A DNA stretch of 64,000 nt from SOIA01 sp964346585. Its GTDB lineage: Bacteria > Acidobacteriota > Aminicenantia > Aminicenantales > Aminicenantaceae. Shown one piece after another: positions 17,076 to 24,875 of the stretch. How positions within the stretch are numbered: position 1 is the first letter of the stretch; the number at the start of each line of letters is the position of its first letter. The DNA lies in contig CAYFVQ010000121.1 in the NCBI GenBank assembly GCA_964346585.1, positions 1-64,000 of the forward strand. Reading direction: 5' to 3'. Under the pieces are notes generated by a model. The model was not told the origin of the DNA. It ran no database searches and was given only the letters and a program-made list of their open reading frames with translations. Position numbers and translations under genes: made by a program.

Positions 17076-17963
17076 ATGGTTAGATTCAAAGACTATCTGG
17101 AACTTATTATTTTTCAGGTGTTCAAGTCCCTCATCCTCATTCTCCCCAGGAGACTCTGCCTTCTCTGGGGAAAAACGATGGGCCTTCTCTTTTACAACCT
17201 GGATACAAAACATCGTCGGTTGGCTCTCTCAAACCTTGAAATGGCATTCAGAAAAGAGCTGACATCTTCTGGACTCAAACGATTGGCTCGCCGAACATTC
17301 ATGCATTTCGGTTCATCCTTGGTGGATATAATCAAATTCTCCAACCTTACAGAAAAGAGAAAGGCCGCGCTCATACAGGTCGAAGGTGAGCAAAATCTGC
17401 TCTCCGCCCTCCAAGAGAAAAAAGGGGCGATACTCTTCACGGCTCATTATGGAAGCTGGGAAATAGCTCCTTATGTCGTGTCCAAGCTGGGAAAAATGAA
17501 CGTAATCGCCAGACGCCTTGACAATGAACTCCTGGAGAGAGAACTTCTCAAGCTCAGGATGAACCAAGGATCAAAAGTGATCTACAAACACCAGGCCACA
17601 AAGCCAATTCTGCAGTCACTCCGAGCCAAAGAAATGGTTGCCTTCTTGATCGATCAGAATGTTCAAAAGCATCAAGCTATCTTTGTCGATTTTTTTGGCC
17701 GGAAGGCCGCCACGATCCCAAGCCTCGCTGCATTCTTTCTCAAGACAAAATCGCCCATTGTTCCTGTCTTCTGCTCCCCAACCCCATCCTATCAATACCA
17801 CCTCCAAATCCTTGAGCCTCTGAAGATCGAGCTTGAAGGAGACTACAATCAACAAGTGTTGAAAATCACTCAGATATGCACTAATATTATAGAAGCTCAA
17901 ATACGGAAAAATCCTGCGCAATGGTTTTGGCTTCACAACAGGTGGAAAACAAGGCCAGATTAG
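17076..17963 (+). CDS. Lipid A biosynthesis acyltransferase, LpxL/HtrB family
   Basis: Transfers a secondary acyl chain to the lipid A precursor; inner-membrane associated. About 295 residues with an N-terminal hydrophobic anchor (LIIFQVFKSLILILP). The HX4(D/E) catalytic motif is seen as HYGSWE, and the later blocks VIARRLDN, FLIDQN and PAQWFWLHNRWKT are typical of the family (PF03279). The ATG at 17076 is preferred to a TTG six bases upstream. Which acyl chain is added (LpxL- or LpxM-like) is not resolved. Confidence 0.92.
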   Translation: MVRFKDYLELIIFQVFKSLILILPRRLCLLWGKTMGLLFYNLDTKHRRLALSNLEMAFRKELTSSGLKRLARRTFMHFGSSLVDIIKFSNLTEKRKAALIQVEGEQNLLSALQEKKGAILFTAHYGSWEIAPYVVSKLGKMNVIARRLDNELLERELLKLRMNQGSKVIYKHQATKPILQSLRAKEMVAFLIDQNVQKHQAIFVDFFGRKAATIPSLAAFFLKTKSPIVPVFCSPTPSYQYHLQILEPLKIELEGDYNQQVLKITQICTNIIEAQIRKNPAQWFWLHNRWKTRPD

Positions 17964-18037
17964 CAGAGAGGACGGATCCGAAAGGGGTGAATTATCAAAG
18001 ATCACGGGTGAATCATTAAAGATCATAGGAGGGAAGA

Positions 18038-18751
18038 ATGAGGAGTGCAACGACAATCATCTTACTGACAGGATTTCTTCTCCTTTCTTTTGCTTCTTTA
18101 TCAGGAACTGGCAAAGAAGACGTGGAAAAAATATTTAAGAATTTAAGGTGGTACGGCCATGCCTCCTTTGCCATCGAAGCAGACAAAATCATCTACATCG
18201 ATCCCTGGAATATCCCGGATTCTGCTCCCAAGGCTGATCTGATCCTCGTGACTCATTCCCATTTTGACCATTTTTCTCAAAAGGATGTCAACCTCATCAA
18301 AAAGGGGGGGACCACATTAATCTGTTCCACAGACTGTACTTCCAAAGCCTCGGGCGATGTGAGGGGCCTCACGCCAGGAGAGGAGATTGAAGTTCAGGGA
18401 ATAAAAATCAAGGCGGTTCCTTCGTATAATCCTTCCAAGTCTTTCCATCCAAGAAAGAACAAATGGTTAGGCTATATAGTCACTGTCAATGGAGTTTCGG
18501 TCTATCATGCCGGGGACACAGATTTTATTCCGGAAATGAGAGATTTCGGATCAATTGACATTGCTCTTCTTCCTGTGGGCGGACAGTACACCATGAATGC
18601 CGAGCAGGCGGCTAAAGCGGCCAACACCATTAAAGCGGACATCTCCATTCCAATGCACTACGGAGCAGGAGTGATCGGCAGCGCCAAAGATGCCCAAAAA
18701 TTCAAAAATCTCTGTCAAGTAGAAGTCCGGATTCTCAAAGAGACAAGGTGA
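18038..18751 (+). CDS. Metallo-beta-lactamase-fold hydrolase with signal peptide (UPF0173-like)
   Basis: 237 residues with a strong Shine-Dalgarno (AGGAGGGAAG before the ATG). Residues 1-23 look like a signal peptide (TTIILLTGFLLLSFASLSG), suggesting a periplasmic enzyme. Metal ligands are in the block THSHFDHFS, with further histidines/aspartates in YHAGDTDFIPEM and IPMHYG. This matches the UPF0173/UlaG-like metal-dependent hydrolase group, whose other members are usually cytoplasmic. The substrate is unknown. The TGA shares one base with the RNase PH start codon. Confidence 0.82.
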   Translation: MRSATTIILLTGFLLLSFASLSGTGKEDVEKIFKNLRWYGHASFAIEADKIIYIDPWNIPDSAPKADLILVTHSHFDHFSQKDVNLIKKGGTTLICSTDCTSKASGDVRGLTPGEEIEVQGIKIKAVPSYNPSKSFHPRKNKWLGYIVTVNGVSVYHAGDTDFIPEMRDFGSIDIALLPVGGQYTMNAEQAAKAANTIKADISIPMHYGAGVIGSAKDAQKFKNLCQVEVRILKETR

Positions 18752-19494
18752 TGAGAACCAATAAACGTGCTAGCGACGCCTTGAGGCCAATCAAGATCAA
18801 ACCGGACTATCTGGAATTCGCCGATGGCTCTGCCCTCATTGAACTCGGAAAAACTAAAGTTATCGCCGCTGCCTCCATCGATGAAAGGATTCCTCCTTTT
18901 TTAAAAAACAGCGGAACAGGTTGGATCACTGCCGAGTATTCTCTGCTGCCGCGCTCAACTGAAAAAAGGACTATCAGAGAAAGGGTACAGACGCGGATTT
19001 CCGGCCGAACCCAGGAAATCCAGCGTCTGATAGGCCGCTCCCTCCGGGCTGTGACAGAGCTCGGCGCTCTCGGGGAAAGGACGATTATTTTGGACTGTGA
19101 TGTCATCCAAGCGGACGGAGGGACACGGACGGCCTCGGTGACGGCTGCGTGCGTGGCCTTAGCTTTAGCCCTGAAGAAAATGGTGGACGAAGAGGTCATT
19201 GATGAAATGCCCCTAAAGCACCTTGTTAGCGGTGTGAGCGTGGGCATAGTCGATGGAGAAGCCCTCCTTGACTTAGATTACGAAGAGGATGCACAAGCTG
19301 AAATTGACATGAATGTAATCGAAACAGAAAAGGGTCAGCTCGTTGAAATTCAGGCCACTGCCGAAAAAAAACCTTTCTCGAGAAAAGAGCTGAACACTCT
19401 AATGAGTCTGGCCAGTAATGGAATCAAAGAGCTCATCCAGGTGCAGAAAGAAATCCTCAAGAAAAAAAGTCTTCTGTTCATGGCATACAGATAG
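18751..19494 (+). CDS. rph: Ribonuclease PH
   Basis: Phosphorolytic 3'-5' exoribonuclease that trims tRNA 3' ends. 247 residues from the ATG at 18751, which overlaps the preceding TGA by one base. Family signatures are GSALIELGKTKVIAAASI, GWITAEYSLLPRST, RTQEIQRLIGRSLRAV, the phosphate-site block LDCDVIQADGGTRTASVT, and SVGIVDGEALLDLDYEED. Length is normal. The usual partner rdgB is not downstream; a nucleotide-sugar gene follows. Confidence 0.97.
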   Translation: MRTNKRASDALRPIKIKPDYLEFADGSALIELGKTKVIAAASIDERIPPFLKNSGTGWITAEYSLLPRSTEKRTIRERVQTRISGRTQEIQRLIGRSLRAVTELGALGERTIILDCDVIQADGGTRTASVTAACVALALALKKMVDEEVIDEMPLKHLVSGVSVGIVDGEALLDLDYEEDAQAEIDMNVIETEKGQLVEIQATAEKKPFSRKELNTLMSLASNGIKELIQVQKEILKKKSLLFMAYR

Positions 19495-19507
19495 AAGAAG
19501 GAAAAGA

Positions 19508-20452
19508 ATGAACCGCATCCTGATCACAGGAGGAGCCGGATTTCTCGGTAGCCATCTCTGCGATTCTCTTCTGGAGCAAAACTCGGATGTGGTCTGTGTC
19601 GATAATTTTTTCTCCGGTTCCAAAGACAACATCCGCCATCTATTTTCTCATCCCTACTTTGAACTGGTCCGGCACGATATCATCCATCCTCTTTTCCTTG
19701 AAGTGGATAAAATCTATCATCTCGCCTGTCCGGCCTCCCCGATCCATTACCAGATTAATGCCATTAAAACAGTGAAAACTAACGTCATGGGGACCATCAA
19801 CATGCTGGGCCTGGCAAAGAGAGTCAAAGCCCGCATTCTTCTCTCCTCATCCTCTGAAATATACGGCGATGCCAAGGTCCATCCCCAACCAGAAAGCTAT
19901 TGGGGAAATGTCAATCCCGTCGGCTACCGAAGTTGCTATGATGAAGGCAAAAGAGTCGCTGAAACGCTCATGATGGATTATCACCGTCAGAACAAAGTCG
20001 ACATCCAGATTGCCAGGATTTTCAACACCTACGGTCCCCGAATGGCAGTGAATGATGGGAGAGCGATCAGTAACTTCATCGTCCAGGCCCTCAAAGGCGA
20101 GTCACTGACGGTTTATGGCGATGGGAGTCAAACCCGTTCATTTTGCTATGTGTCAGACCTCATTCAAGCTCTGAGTGCGCTGATGGAAATGGATGACTTC
20201 ACAGGACCTGTGAATCTGGGAAATCCTGAAGAGATTCCGATCCTCGAAATCGCCGAAAAAATTATCAAACTCACACAAAGCCCTTCAAAAATCATCCATA
20301 AACCACTCCCCGCGGATGACCCCCTGCGGAGATGCCCGGATATATCTCTGGCCAAAGAAAAACTCGGGTGGGAGCCTCGAATTGGTCTCGAAGAGGGGCT
20401 TGAGAAGACCATCACCCACTTTAAAGAAAAACTCAATCTTCAAAAAAAGTGA
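19508..20452 (+). CDS. UDP-glucuronate decarboxylase (UDP-xylose synthase)
   Basis: NAD-dependent extended SDR enzyme that converts UDP-glucuronate to UDP-xylose for surface polysaccharide. 314 residues from the ATG at 19508 (AGAAGGAAAAG upstream). The nucleotide-binding motif is GGAGFLGSHL. The catalytic YxxxK lies in SCYDEGKRVAE. The blocks HLACPASPIHYQ, NVMGTINMLGLAK, YWGNVNPVGYRSCYDEGKR and FNTYGPRM are characteristic of UXS rather than of GalE or RmlB. No glycosyltransferase neighbour is present to show which glycan it feeds. Confidence 0.9.
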   Translation: MNRILITGGAGFLGSHLCDSLLEQNSDVVCVDNFFSGSKDNIRHLFSHPYFELVRHDIIHPLFLEVDKIYHLACPASPIHYQINAIKTVKTNVMGTINMLGLAKRVKARILLSSSSEIYGDAKVHPQPESYWGNVNPVGYRSCYDEGKRVAETLMMDYHRQNKVDIQIARIFNTYGPRMAVNDGRAISNFIVQALKGESLTVYGDGSQTRSFCYVSDLIQALSALMEMDDFTGPVNLGNPEEIPILEIAEKIIKLTQSPSKIIHKPLPADDPLRRCPDISLAKEKLGWEPRIGLEEGLEKTITHFKEKLNLQKK

Positions 20453-20651
20453 AGGAAGCGGCTCATCCCTCCTTCTTTCTTCTTTCCCAAAATCCATGAG
20501 TCCTCTCCTGGGCTTTCCCACAAATCTTCATTTCGACAACCAGAAGTAGAACAGCCCCGAACCTTGACAACTGGTGAGCTTCTCTATAACATTTCCATTA
20601 CTCAACATGGATTATTCAAGAAAAAAAGGGGAAAGATGACGCCTTTAAGAA

Positions 20652-20707
20652 AATGAGGACTGTCCCTTTTAGTCCTCATTAAAAGAAAAAAGGGACTGTC
20701 CTCTTTT
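20652..20707. repeat. GAGGACTGTCC-type palindrome
   Basis: Inner hairpin AATGAGGACT (20652-20661) with AGTCCTCATT (20671-20680). An outer pairing joins GAGGACTGTCCCTTTT to the complement at 20688-20703 with one mismatch. The AGGGACTGTCC core is the same as inside the 10440-10590 repeat. Confidence 0.7.
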
Positions 20708-20723
20708 TAGAAGAATGTATAAG

Positions 20724-20956
20724 GTGTCAGCAGATTTTATGAATAATTCATAGTAAATGAGTTATTCACGAGTCGAGGTTGCTGCTAATGCGAGGCGTGG
20801 CTCATGAAGCTGTGGTCTTCTACCGCGAATGGGCCGCAACAAAGCAGGAGCTGTGAGATCGGCTCGCCCGAAGGGGAAAAGATGTCGACATAGGATGATC
20901 ATTTATCCTTCAGAGATCTTTTGCATGAGGTGTCGGCAGATTTTATGAATAATTCA
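20724..20956 (+). repeat. Dispersed structured element, copy 2 (candidate ncRNA), with flanking direct repeats
   Basis: The core 20762-20890 is homologous to copy 1 at 6094-6220. Stems: A, GTGGCTCAT (20797-20805) with ATGGGCCGC (20829-20837); B, GTGG (20812-20815) with CTAC (20820-20823); C, TCGGC (20859-20863) with GTCGA (20884-20888), enclosing CCC-GAA-GGG. GTTGC (20778-20782) can also pair with GCAAC (20836-20840). The core is bracketed by near-identical ~27-base repeats containing GCAGATTTTATGAATAATTC, one ending near 20750 and one ending at 20956. Confidence 0.68.
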
Positions 20957-21055
20957 TTTTTAAGTATTTAAAAAAAGCACACAAGTATTTATAATTATGA
21001 TTCATTTATCTGAATCTCGCATTGTTTTTTTAGGCGTGATTCCAAGGAGGTAATG

Positions 21056-22465
21056 ATGGTTAATATCTCCATTCTAATACCCATTGGCATCATACTCTTC
21101 GTCATAATCTTATTTTCATTCCTTATAGCCAAGCAGTATAGAAAAGTCGGTCCCAACGAGACTTTGATCATCTCTGGAGGAAGAAAAAAAACAGTCATCG
21201 CGCCGGATGGGACAAAACGAAAAATTGGCTACCGCTACCGTCTTGGCGGTGGCACTTTTGTCCTGCCTTTCCTTGAAACCGTAGACATCCTTCCGATGGA
21301 AGTCATCACCTTGAACATTAAAACACCGGAAGTGCTCACTCATGGTGGTGTTCCTCTCATGGCTGAAGCCACGGCTCAAGTCAAGATCGACTCATCTAAC
21401 CACTCTATTCACATTGCTGCGGAACAGTTTTTGGGTTTGGGTAAGGAAGGGATCAAGGATGTTTCCATGACCATTCTCGAGGGAAAAATGAGAGAAGTCA
21501 TGGGCATAATGACCGTAGAGAACATCTACAGAGGAAGACAGGAGTTTTCAGCCAAAGTCGCTGACGCGGCGCGAAAAGATTTTTCTCAGATGGGATTGAC
21601 CATGATGTCCTTTGCCCTCAAGGACATCAGCGATACTCAAGGATACCTCGATGCCCTCGGTAAACCCGAGATCGTGGCTGCTAAACGAGACGCTGCCATT
21701 GCCGAAGCTGAAACCGAAAAAGAGGCCATAATCAAATCCTCCCAGGCCCGCAAAGAAGGAGAAGTGGCCCGTCTTGCTGCCGAAGCCCTCATCGCCAAAG
21801 CCCAGTGGGAAAACGAAGCCAAAAAAGCGGAATCCCAGGTTCTGGTCAACCAGAGAAAAGCGCAATCCGACCTCTCTTACGAACTCGAGCGCTTTCGCAT
21901 CAACCAGGAACTCAAAAAGGAAGAAGCCAAAGCCAAACTTATCGAAAAAGAAGAATCCATAAAAATCGAAGAGCTGGAAATCGCCCGAAGGCAGAAAGAG
22001 CTTGATGCCAGTGTGATCAAGCCGGCGGATGCCAGGAAATACCAGCTGAAGGCAGAAGCCGAAGCCGAAGAATACCGTATCCTGGCCGAGGCGAAAGGCC
22101 AAGCAGAAGCCACCAAGCTTTCCGGAGCGGCTGAGGCAGAAAAACTAAAACAGACAGGCTCTGCTGAAGCTGAATCCATGCTGAAGAAAGCCCAGGCCTG
22201 GGAGAGATACAACGAGGCCGCCCTATTCGAATCATACATGAAGATCCTTCCTGAACTGGCTAAGTCTGTTTCCGAACCTCTTTCCAAAGTGGATAAGATC
22301 GTGATGGTCAGCGGGGATAAAGGCCTGGGAACATCAAAACTGACATCCCAAGTCGCGGAAGTCCTAGCACAGATGCCTGAAGTGGTGAAGTCATTGACCG
22401 GCGTTGACCTGAAAAAATACCTCAAGGAAAAACTCACGCCTGAAGAGAAAAAAGAAGAAGATTAA
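21056..22465 (+). CDS. Flotillin-like SPFH-domain membrane protein
   Basis: Scaffold protein of membrane microdomains. About 469 residues: an N-terminal membrane helix (ILIPIGIILFVIILFSFLIA), an SPFH/band-7 domain (about 25-210), then a long alanine/glutamate/lysine-rich coiled coil (about 215-390) with repeated EAEAE motifs typical of flotillins. A strong AAGGAGGT lies upstream; spacing favours the ATG at 21056 over the adjacent one at 21053. An NfeD-type partner is not next to it. The aminotransferase fusion starts 26 bases downstream on the same strand, so co-transcription is possible. Confidence 0.9.
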   Translation: MVNISILIPIGIILFVIILFSFLIAKQYRKVGPNETLIISGGRKKTVIAPDGTKRKIGYRYRLGGGTFVLPFLETVDILPMEVITLNIKTPEVLTHGGVPLMAEATAQVKIDSSNHSIHIAAEQFLGLGKEGIKDVSMTILEGKMREVMGIMTVENIYRGRQEFSAKVADAARKDFSQMGLTMMSFALKDISDTQGYLDALGKPEIVAAKRDAAIAEAETEKEAIIKSSQARKEGEVARLAAEALIAKAQWENEAKKAESQVLVNQRKAQSDLSYELERFRINQELKKEEAKAKLIEKEESIKIEELEIARRQKELDASVIKPADARKYQLKAEAEAEEYRILAEAKGQAEATKLSGAAEAEKLKQTGSAEAESMLKKAQAWERYNEAALFESYMKILPELAKSVSEPLSKVDKIVMVSGDKGLGTSKLTSQVAEVLAQMPEVVKSLTGVDLKKYLKEKLTPEEKKEED

Positions 22466-22490
22466 CCATCTCTAAAGAAGAAGGTCGATC

Positions 22491-24848
22491 ATGATTTCAG
22501 AAAAAGCGAGCCAAATCGGCGCATCTCCCACCCTGAAGATATCCGCCAAAGCCAAAGCCATGAAGGCTGAGGGAATCGATGTCGTGGACCTCAGCATAGG
22601 AGAACCGGATTTTTTCACACCAGATAATATCAAGAAGGCTGGTATTCAGGCGATTGAAGAAAACTTCACCAGATACACGACCAACGAGGGCATCCCTGAA
22701 CTCAAGGACGCCATCCTCAACAGACTGAAAGAAGATTTAGGGCAATCCTATTCCAGGGACGAAATCATCGTCTCTGCTGGCGCGAAAAGCTCCCTTTACC
22801 ATCTTTTTCAGGCATTGATTGATGAGGGCGAAGAAGTGATCATCCCGGCTCCCTACTGGGTCACTTATCCGCATTCGGTCTCACTGGCCAAGGGAAAAGC
22901 CATCATCGTTCCCGCCAAGGAGGAGAATGGATTTATCCTCACTCCAGACCAACTCAAATCTGCGATTTCCCCCGCCACAAAGGCATTAATCCTGAACAAT
23001 CCATCCAATCCCACCGGGGCGACGTACAAAAGGCATGAGCTTGAAGCCCTGGCAGACATTGTTCTGGAAGAAGATATCTTCGTAGTGGCGGATGAAATCT
23101 ATGAAAAGTTCATCTATGATGACTTCCAGTTCACAAGCTTTGCGTCCTTGGGAGAGGACATAAAGAAGAGAACCGTCATCATCAACGGTGTATCTAAAGC
23201 CTATTCCATGACTGGATGGCGAATTGGGTATGCCGCGGGTCCGGCAGATATCATCGGAGCCATGGGCCGAATACAGAGTCATACCACTTCCAATGCTTGC
23301 TCTATTTCCCAAAAGGCGAGCCTGGAAGCCTTCGGTGGTCCTCAATATGAAGTCTCAAAAATGAAGTCCGAGCTCCAAGGAAGGCGAAATTATGTCCTAA
23401 TGAGGCTCCAGACGATCCCCAATGTCTCCTGTTTCAAATCCCAGGGTGCTTTTTATCTCTTTCCTAACCTTTCCGCTTATTACAACAAGGAATTCAACAA
23501 TGTCCAGATCCGCAACTCCTATGGCATGGCGTACTATCTCTTGAAAGAAGCCAAAGTGGCCATCGTCCCAGGGGATGCTTTCGGAGCCGATGACCACATT
23601 CGCATCTCCTACACCACATCCATGGAAAACTTGGAAAAAGGAATGGACAGGATCATCGAGGCACTCTCAGGCCTCAAAACAGCCAAGAAGGTGAAACGCA
23701 TTGCCCTCAACAACACAATTACGCGGGAGAAAAAATCCGTGCCTGTGGATTCCTCCCTATCTGTCAAAATGAAGGATGCACTTGTGGCCGAAATGGAGAG
23801 CCTTCTCAGCTTTGAGAACTATTGGGAGTGGAATGCCAATATCAATGGTGTGATTGTCCAACTCCGGACGAATGTCTCACATCTCAATGACTTCTGGATT
23901 GAAAATTGGTACCCGGCACAACTGGAAGCCGACCTGGAACCTCATGGCATCATATACGCTGTGGACGGCATACCCGGTCGGGAGCCGCACTCTTTCTACA
24001 ACTCGGAAACAAACACAGGAATTCTCGTCAACACCGACAACTATGCGCCCTTGCGCAGCCTGGCTCTGGGGTTGACTACGGACGTCTCAGAACGACTCTT
24101 CAATGTCTTTTCTATTCGAGGAATGTCTGCGGATATCGAGGGAAACAGTGCGGTCCTGGTGGGGCCCAAAGGAACCAAGAAAACAGAACTCTTCTTCTCC
24201 CTCCTCCAGGATCAAAAATTCCGGCTCCACTCCAACGACATCATCTTTGTTCGGTTCTCCGGGGGCAAAGCCCTGGCTGACTCGGTGGAAAGAAAGCTCT
24301 TCATCCCGACAAACACTGTGGAATCCTACCCTCGCCTGGCCGCTCTTTTCGACAACAGCAAGTGCGAGAACGTCATCACCCGAAAAGATGAATGCCAGGA
24401 TACTGAATGTCTGAATCTCGATGACTGCCGCCTTGACCGAGGCTCCCCGTACTGTTATAAAGCGTCAAAAAACGCTCACGCCCTGCTCGATCCCTACTGG
24501 ATAGACGGACCGGCCAAGCATGTTAAACGCTCTGCCATACGCTGGTTATTCATCCTCCGCTATGACACATCCTCTCCACCAGTTGTCGAGGTCAAGGTTG
24601 AAGATGCTCTGCGGATTCTTGAATCCGGGGAAAGCCTTGGACTCAAAAGGGACCTCACCCCTTCAAAAAGCCAGCCGTTCTACAATCCCCATATCCTACT
24701 CAAAACACCTGAGAGGCTGGAACTCCAAAGAGAATTTTTCGAACGAGTGCTCGAAGGCGCATCATGCTACCTCTTCAACAGCGGAGTCGCCTCTGTGGAG
24801 GACATGAAGAAGATAATCACCAGCGAGGGCGATACAGAACCAGAATAA
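22491..24848 (+). CDS. Fusion: class I aminotransferase plus PEPCK/HprK-like P-loop domain
   Basis: 785 residues in one uninterrupted frame. Residues 1-395 form a complete aspartate-aminotransferase-like enzyme with NNPSNPTG (169-176), DEIY (201-204), PLP lysine in GVSKAYS (K235), TGWRIGY (241-247) and a substrate arginine in IRISY (R371). After a basic linker (~395-425), the second half resembles HprK/PEP carboxykinase nucleotide-binding domains. It has a degenerate P-loop GPKGTKKTE (558-566) and HSNDIIFV (580-587), where D583 takes the place of the kinase aspartate. Five cysteines cluster at 625-655. PEP carboxykinase follows 27 bases downstream; aspartate, oxaloacetate and PEP would link the two. 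The C-terminal function is inference. Confidence 0.82.
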   Translation: MISEKASQIGASPTLKISAKAKAMKAEGIDVVDLSIGEPDFFTPDNIKKAGIQAIEENFTRYTTNEGIPELKDAILNRLKEDLGQSYSRDEIIVSAGAKSSLYHLFQALIDEGEEVIIPAPYWVTYPHSVSLAKGKAIIVPAKEENGFILTPDQLKSAISPATKALILNNPSNPTGATYKRHELEALADIVLEEDIFVVADEIYEKFIYDDFQFTSFASLGEDIKKRTVIINGVSKAYSMTGWRIGYAAGPADIIGAMGRIQSHTTSNACSISQKASLEAFGGPQYEVSKMKSELQGRRNYVLMRLQTIPNVSCFKSQGAFYLFPNLSAYYNKEFNNVQIRNSYGMAYYLLKEAKVAIVPGDAFGADDHIRISYTTSMENLEKGMDRIIEALSGLKTAKKVKRIALNNTITREKKSVPVDSSLSVKMKDALVAEMESLLSFENYWEWNANINGVIVQLRTNVSHLNDFWIENWYPAQLEADLEPHGIIYAVDGIPGREPHSFYNSETNTGILVNTDNYAPLRSLALGLTTDVSERLFNVFSIRGMSADIEGNSAVLVGPKGTKKTELFFSLLQDQKFRLHSNDIIFVRFSGGKALADSVERKLFIPTNTVESYPRLAALFDNSKCENVITRKDECQDTECLNLDDCRLDRGSPYCYKASKNAHALLDPYWIDGPAKHVKRSAIRWLFILRYDTSSPPVVEVKVEDALRILESGESLGLKRDLTPSKSQPFYNPHILLKTPERLELQREFFERVLEGASCYLFNSGVASVEDMKKIITSEGDTEPE

Positions 24849-24875
24849 ATTTTTTAGCGCAGGAATAAAATTAAG

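Larger units (their letters stand above)
20453..21055. other. Long intergenic region with palindrome and structured element
   Basis: About 600 bases hold no supported gene. The contents are the GAGGAC palindrome at 20652-20707 and the structured element at 20724-20956, listed separately. The last 15 bases carry the AAGGAGGT ribosome-binding site (21043-21050) of the flotillin gene. Confidence 0.6.
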
